Source: Chloroflexota bacterium
GTDB lineage: Bacteria > Chloroflexota > Anaerolineae > Anaerolineales > Villigracilaceae
Assembly: GCA_016191895.1 (NCBI GenBank)
Contig: JACPVD010000324.1
Location: forward strand, 1-9,326
Direction: 5' to 3'
Length of the DNA stretch: 9,326 nt
The position numbers and the translations under genes are program-made. Below the pieces are notes generated by a model. The model made no database searches. It was not told where the DNA came from and worked only from the letters and a program-made list of their open reading frames with translations. Positions 6,311 through 9,326 of this stretch are shown here, in pieces. Every line of letters starts with the position of its first letter. Position 1 is the first letter of the stretch.

Positions 6311-8356
6311 ATGACCACCTTCCGTTCCCGCATCCTCGAATCCATCAACAACGAATCCCTGCAAACCGCGCTGGACAACAACACCGAGCGCCGACTCAAA
6401 GGTCGCGCCGTTGCGTTTGAATCCATCCCCGACTGGCGAGAGAGAATAAAGCGCGCCCACGCCGTCCGCGCCGATGTGATCGAACATCTAGATGAATACC
6501 TTGCAAAGTTCATCGCAAAGAACGAAGAAAACGGCGTCATCGTCCACCGCGCAAAGGATGCGGCGGAAGCGATACAAATTGTTTTAAAAATCACGGACTC
6601 CAACCGCTTCGCGTCCAGACGTTGGAGTGAAACCGACGACAGGAGTCGTCGGACTCCATTATTAATCGCCAAATCCAAAAGCATGGTGAGCGAAGAGATC
6701 TCCCTCAACCACGCGCTGGAAAAAGAAGGTATCAATGTCGTCGAAACCGCTCTCGGCGAATACATTGTGCAATTGCGACATGAACGGCCGAGTCACATCA
6801 TCACACCCGCCGCGCATCTCAAAAAGGAACAGGTCGCGGAACTCTTCCGCGAAAAACTCGGCATCCCCTACACCACCGACATCCCAACTCTCACTGCCAC
6901 CGCGCGAAAAATCCTGCGTGAAGTCTTCCTCACCGCCGACATCGGCCTGAGCGGAGTCAACTTCGGGGTGGCGGAAACGGGCGCCGTCTGCATCATCACC
7001 AACGAAGGCAACGGACGCATGGTCGCCACGCTTCCGCCTGTTCACATCGCGTTGATGGGCATGGAACGTATCGTCCCAAATCTCAACGACCTCGCGCTCA
7101 TGCTCTCGCTTCTTCCGCGCTCCGCAACGGGACAAAAACTCACGGTCTATACTCAGTTGCTTCATACGCCGCTCCCTTCGACTACGCTCAGGAAGAATCA
7201 AACGCGCCACCTCATCATCCTCGATAACGGACGCTCGCGCCTGCGCAACTCGCCGCTCAAAGAATCGCTTTATTGCATTCGTTGCGGCGCATGCCTGAAT
7301 GCCTGTCCCGTTTTTCGCGAACTCGGCGGCCATGCCTACATTGGCAGTGATCTTTCCATCGCGCCCTATCCCGGGCCGATCGGTTCCGTCATTTCGCCGG
7401 GGTTGCTTGGCGAAAACTACGTCCACCTCGCGCAGGCATCGTCCTTATGCGGCGCATGCAAAGACGCCTGCCCGGTGGATATCGATCTGCCGAAATTACT
7501 CACTCGAGTGAGAGCGGGACAATCCCCTCACCCCCAGCCCCTCTCCCAAAGGGCGAGGGGAGAAGGAGCTGGACTTTCTCCTTTGACCAAATTCTTTTTG
7601 CGGATGTACACCCGCGTCGCGACTCACCCGGGCCTGTTTGTGGCGTCACAAAAATTCGCCGCGCTGGGAACTTTTCTCTTCGCCCCTTTCTCGCAATGGA
7701 TTCGTCTCCCCGCATTTACAGGCTGGGGCTACAGCAAGGACTTTCCAAGATTTGCAGGGAAACCATTTCGGGAGAGGCGCAAGAGTAAAAAAGTAGACAA
7801 GGAAACAGGGAGACAGTCTGGCAGGTTTGAAGGCGGGCAGGTTGAAACGTTGGCGGATAAAAAGACGGAAGATTTTGCAGATTCTGCGTCTCGATTTATA
7901 AACGAACTCACCGCGCTGAATGGACATGTACATCAAACCCACAATGCCACAAAAGACATCGTCGAATTTTTGAAACAGCGTGGCGTGAGTAAAATTCATC
8001 TTGAACCGAATACGCTGGACGAAAATCTTTTGCGCGAGGCGAATATTGAAATTGCAAACGCGCCCGACCCGCAGATCATTGTCGGCGCAACAAAGGCCAT
8101 TTGCGGGCTGGCAGATACCGGGTCCGTATTGATCGCGGATGGGGAGGGGAGTCCGCTCGAGGCGTCACTGCTTCCCGAAATCCATATCGCCGTCTTGAAG
8201 TCGTCCGATATTCTGCCGTCGTTGAAAGATGCAATGGCATTGGTTAAAGGGAGGAATGTGGTCTTCATCACGGGGCCGTCGCGCACCGCCGATATCGAAA
8301 TGACGTTGACCATCGGCGTGCATGGGCCGAAGGAAATTCACGTGTTTCTCACTTGA
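6311..8356 (+). CDS. lutB: LutB-LutC fusion: LUD domain, 2[4Fe-4S] ferredoxin, second LUD domain
   Basis: This 681-residue protein joins two normally separate subunits of the LutABC lactate-oxidising complex. Residues about 60-285 are the LutB LUD domain (KSKSMVSEE at 121-129; SGVNFGVAETGA near 214-225). Residues 322-332 (CIRCGACLNAC) and 380-387 (CGACKDAC) are the two 4Fe-4S motifs. Residues about 525-681 match the LutC LUD domain, ending TGPSRTADIEMTLTIGVHGPKEIHVFLT; the usual LutC N-terminus is missing. LutB alone is about 470 residues and LutC about 240. At four places the coding sequence contains repeat-derived stretches (residues about 98-118, 288-295, 405-419, 491-518), all in segments that look like variable loops or linkers. 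The frame nevertheless stays open to the end, so the gene is probably functional. ATG at 6311 gives the family start; it is 19 bases after lutA. Confidence 0.88.
   Translation: MTTFRSRILESINNESLQTALDNNTERRLKGRAVAFESIPDWRERIKRAHAVRADVIEHLDEYLAKFIAKNEENGVIVHRAKDAAEAIQIVLKITDSNRFASRRWSETDDRSRRTPLLIAKSKSMVSEEISLNHALEKEGINVVETALGEYIVQLRHERPSHIITPAAHLKKEQVAELFREKLGIPYTTDIPTLTATARKILREVFLTADIGLSGVNFGVAETGAVCIITNEGNGRMVATLPPVHIALMGMERIVPNLNDLALMLSLLPRSATGQKLTVYTQLLHTPLPSTTLRKNQTRHLIILDNGRSRLRNSPLKESLYCIRCGACLNACPVFRELGGHAYIGSDLSIAPYPGPIGSVISPGLLGENYVHLAQASSLCGACKDACPVDIDLPKLLTRVRAGQSPHPQPLSQRARGEGAGLSPLTKFFLRMYTRVATHPGLFVASQKFAALGTFLFAPFSQWIRLPAFTGWGYSKDFPRFAGKPFRERRKSKKVDKETGRQSGRFEGGQVETLADKKTEDFADSASRFINELTALNGHVHQTHNATKDIVEFLKQRGVSKIHLEPNTLDENLLREANIEIANAPDPQIIVGATKAICGLADTGSVLIADGEGSPLEASLLPEIHIAVLKSSDILPSLKDAMALVKGRNVVFITGPSRTADIEMTLTIGVHGPKEIHVFLT
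6623..6658. repeat. Palindromic element inside the first LUD domain coding sequence
   Basis: CCGACGAC (6633-6640), loop AGGA, GTCGTCGG (6645-6652) form a perfect 8-base stem. It is extended by TGGAGT (6623-6628) and ACTCCA (6653-6658) across a 4-base bulge. It encodes residues of WSETDDRSRRTP just before the conserved KSKSMV motif, where LutB relatives as I know them have only a short loop. Confidence 0.65.
7174..7192 (+). repeat. Short dispersed-repeat-like segment in lutB
   Basis: CCCTTCGACTACGCTCAGG resembles a short dispersed repeat that I have seen in many bacterial genomes. It encodes LPSTTLRK (residues 288-295) in the loop between the LUD domain and the LDNGRSR motif. The identification rests on pattern recognition, not a search. 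Confidence 0.45.
7523..7567. repeat. In-frame palindromic repeat encoding SPHPQPLSQRARGEG
   Basis: CCCCTCTCCC (7538-7547) and GGGCGAGGGG (7551-7560) form a 10-base stem with one mismatch and a 3-base loop, preceded by CCCCTCACCCCCAG. This is the widespread SPHP-PLS-RGEG type of palindromic repeat. It is translated in frame as residues 405-419, between the second ferredoxin motif and the following LTKFFLRMYTRVATHPGLF helix. A second small hairpin (AAGGAG at 7563-7568 with CTCCTT at 7578-7583) follows at once. Confidence 0.75.
7784..7862 (+). repeat. Degenerate repetitive linker between LutB and LutC parts
   Basis: This stretch encodes a charged, low-complexity linker (about residues 491-518, KVDKETGRQSGRFEGGQVET). 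It contains a near-duplicate, GCAGGTTTGAAGGCGG then GCAGGTTGAA, and AGTAGAC-AAGGAAA-CAGGGAG blocks with a loose 7-base rhythm. It looks like a decayed tandem repeat, but the case is weaker than for the other tracts. Confidence 0.3.
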
Positions 8357-8381
8357 CATCCGCGCATCGCGGTCATATACT
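8353..8381 (+). promoter_or_regulatory. Consensus sigma-70 promoter of the thiamine operon
   Basis: TTGACA (8353-8358), 17 bases, TATACT (8376-8381) is a near-perfect promoter. Transcription would start near A8388, just ahead of the TPP riboswitch. The -35 box overlaps the lutBC stop codon (TGA at 8354-8356). The spacer contains a perfect CCGCG-CAT-CGCGG palindrome (8360-8372). Confidence 0.85.
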
Positions 8382-8390
8382 GACTTCACA

Positions 8391-8489
8391 ATTGAACGGG
8401 GAGCCTGCCCGACAGGCTGAGAGGAGCGCAACCGCTCGACCCGCATTACCTGATCTGGTTAATACCAGCGGAGGGACTCTTGATTCAAT
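8391..8489 (+). ncRNA. TPP (THI-box) riboswitch aptamer
   Basis: All hallmarks of the thiamine pyrophosphate aptamer are present: the GCCTG/CAGGC stem (8403-8417), the CTGAGA T-loop signature (8417-8422) and an accessory stem GAGCG-CAAC-CGCTC (8424-8437). These are followed by the ACCTGATCTGGTTAATACCA signature (8448-8467) with the CTGGT/ACCAG stem, and then GCGGAGGGA. ATTGAA (8391-8396) and TTCAAT (8484-8489) can close the structure as P1. The downstream genes are thiN and a thiB-like gene, the expected targets. Binding of TPP should turn them off. Confidence 0.95.
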
Positions 8490-8496
8490 AACAGCC

Positions 8497-8521
8497 ATCC
8501 TCCGCCATCGGAGGATTTTTT
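8497..8521 (+). terminator. Riboswitch expression platform: terminator that also hides the ribosome binding site
   Basis: ATCCTCCG (8497-8504), loop CCAT, CGGAGGAT (8509-8516) form a perfect 8-base stem with a run of T to 8521, a classical intrinsic terminator. Its 3' arm contains the thiN Shine-Dalgarno sequence GGAGG (8510-8514). The competing pairing is GCGGAGG in the aptamer (8468-8474) with CCTCCGC (8499-8505), which would free both elongation and the ribosome binding site when TPP is absent. Confidence 0.85.
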
Positions 8522-9149
8522 GTTCGTAAAACGCATCATCATCTTCGCCAATGGCGATTTACCCAACCCCGAAAAGGCCCGCGCTCTTTTGCGCGAGGAC
8601 GATTTCATCATCGCCGCAGATGGAGGAGCACGTCACGCACTTGCATTGAAAATAACACCCAACTTCATTATTGGCGATATGGATTCTCTTCCTTCAACTT
8701 TCAACCTGAAACCTGAAACCTTCATCCACTTTCCCAAAGACAAAAACGAAACCGATCTCGAACTCGCCATCCAACACGCGCTGACATTAAATCCCGAACA
8801 AATCATCATCATCGCCGCGCTCGGCGGTCGAATCGACCAGACCCTCGGCAACATCGCCCTCATCCTTCGTCCTTCGTCCGCAGTCCTTCGTCTTGATGAT
8901 GGAATCGAGGAAATTATTCCCTGCCGCGACAACGTTCAAATCACCGGCGCAATTGGCAACACCGTTTCGCTGATTCCCTGGCAGGGAGAAGTCACAGGCG
9001 TCTTCACCGAAAACCTGCGCTGGCATCTTCATCACGAAACGCTCTACCCCGATAAAACGCGCGGCATCAGCAACGAAATGACTGCCGACATTGCAACCAT
9101 TCAGATCAGATCAGGCTTGCTGCTCATCACCCACCGCACTGAAAACTGA
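8520..9149 (+). CDS. thiN: Thiamine pyrophosphokinase
   Basis: This 209-residue cytoplasmic enzyme transfers pyrophosphate from ATP to thiamine, giving thiamine pyrophosphate. Visible motifs are ADGGARHAL (33-41), IGDMDS (51-56), KDKNETDLELA (73-83) and GGRIDQTLGN (102-111), with ISNE (183-186) in the C-terminal domain. These match the catalytic and binding motifs of the family, and the length is normal (about 210). The start is TTG at 8520: GGAGG (8510-8514) is 5 bases ahead, no in-frame ATG fits, and the N-terminus IIIFANGDLP matches relatives. The TTG uses the last two T bases of the riboswitch terminator. The stop codon lies in a 7-base tandem repeat. Two more 7-base repeat tracts lie within the gene (residues about 61-68 and 115-125), both in variable loops. 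Regulated by the upstream TPP riboswitch. Confidence 0.92.
   Translation: MFVKRIIIFANGDLPNPEKARALLREDDFIIAADGGARHALALKITPNFIIGDMDSLPSTFNLKPETFIHFPKDKNETDLELAIQHALTLNPEQIIIIAALGGRIDQTLGNIALILRPSSAVLRLDDGIEEIIPCRDNVQITGAIGNTVSLIPWQGEVTGVFTENLRWHLHHETLYPDKTRGISNEMTADIATIQIRSGLLLITHRTEN
8705..8718 (+). repeat. Two tandem CCTGAAA units inside thiN
   Basis: Two perfect copies of the unit found at 6287-6307 encode part of FNLKPET, the variable loop between IGDMDS and the KDKNETD motif. A third, broken copy (CCTTCAT) follows. Confidence 0.75.
8863..8890 (+). repeat. Period-7 tract (TCCTTCG) inside thiN
   Basis: Units TCCTTCG, TCCTTCG, TCCGCAG, TCCTTCG run in register at a 7-base period. They encode about ILRPSSAVLR (115-124), a surface-loop region after GGRIDQTLGN. 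The unit differs from CCTGAAA but has the same length. Confidence 0.7.
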
Positions 9150-9165
9150 TCACTGATCACTCATA
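9145..9165 (+). repeat. Period-7 tract (ACTGATC) at the thiN stop codon
   Basis: ACTGATC at 9145-9151 and 9152-9158 is followed by a diverged ACTCATA. The thiN stop codon TGA (9147-9149) lies in the first unit, mirroring the arrangement at the end of lutA. Confidence 0.7.
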
Positions 9166-9179
9166 CTAAAGGATATCCC

Positions 9180-9326
9180 ATGAAAAAGTATTCCCAATTT
9201 CCACTTGCCACTTTCTACCTTCTTTCCTCTTTCGTCTTTCTTCTAGCCTCCTGCGCCCCCAAAGGCCCCGCCACCCTCACCGTCATGACCCACGACTCCT
9301 TCGCCATCAGCGAGGATGTTGTGAAA
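9180..9326 (+). CDS. thiB: Thiamine ABC transporter substrate-binding lipoprotein (ThiB-like), N-terminal part
   Basis: Only 49 codons are visible before the window ends. The protein begins with a lipoprotein signal: MKK, a hydrophobic core (residues 9-22) and the lipobox L22-A23-S24-C25, so C25 should be lipidated and the protein anchored to the outer face of the membrane. The mature start, ATLTVMTHDSFAISEDVVK, matches the beginning of ThiB-type periplasmic-binding proteins that capture thiamine. AAAGGA (9168-9173) six bases before the ATG is a reasonable ribosome binding site. It lies 30 bases after thiN and shares its riboswitch. The membrane and ATPase subunits would be expected further downstream. 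A related ABC importer for another ligand cannot be excluded from so short a piece. Confidence 0.8.
   Translation, partial: MKKYSQFPLATFYLLSSFVFLLASCAPKGPATLTVMTHDSFAISEDVVK

Noticed and set aside
6662..7426. Minus-strand open frame (254 codons) within lutBC
   Set aside because: Shadow of the LutB LUD and ferredoxin coding sequence; composition is charged and without motifs.
9101..9115. Five-base tandem TCAGA-TCAGA-TCAGG in thiN
   Set aside because: Short, different period, and it encodes the ordinary C-terminal strand IQIRSG; chance is likely.

Overview
The window looks like a chromosomal segment of a monoderm, moderately GC-rich bacterium, most probably of the Chloroflexota class Anaerolineae. 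That placement is an inference from gene content, from likely leaderless starts, and from the many short period-7 and palindromic repeats lying between and inside genes. It is not a database result.

Layout. (1) 2-1138 (+) is the C-terminal part of a calcium-type P-type ATPase, cut by the window edge. (2) 1313-2281 (+) is a cation diffusion facilitator with an Asn-Asp/Asp-Asp metal site typical of manganese exporters. It appears to be driven by its own promoter and to start without a leader. (3) A strong hairpin at 2295-2337 separates it from a convergent minus-strand operon. That operon is 4126-5355 (FtsX/LolE-type permease), then 2831-4048 (a second permease of the same fold), then 2392-2814 (a small protein with two zinc ribbons). 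No ATP-binding subunit is visible for the permease pair. (4) A divergent intergenic region of about 210 bases (5356-5565) carries an 18-base imperfect inverted repeat. (5) 5566-6291 (lutA-like) and 6311-8356 (a LutB-LutC fusion) form a lactate-oxidation operon of the LutABC type. (6) A consensus sigma-70 promoter overlaps the stop codon of the fusion gene and drives a TPP riboswitch (8391-8489). The riboswitch is followed by a terminator hairpin whose 3' arm is also the ribosome binding site of thiN (8520-9149, thiamine pyrophosphokinase). The start of a ThiB-like thiamine-binding lipoprotein gene follows (9180 to the window end).

How the genes work together. Three physiological themes are visible: metal cation export (ATPase plus CDF), lactate oxidation feeding electrons through Fe-S proteins, and TPP-controlled thiamine salvage (uptake, then pyrophosphorylation). 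The permease operon is of unknown function.

The most unusual feature is repeat invasion. The lutA-lutBC-thiN stretch holds at least three short palindromic or dispersed-repeat-like segments and four period-7 tandem tracts. Several lie inside coding sequence at what look like variable protein loops. Two of the tracts (after lutA and after thiN) begin exactly at the stop codon of the gene they follow.
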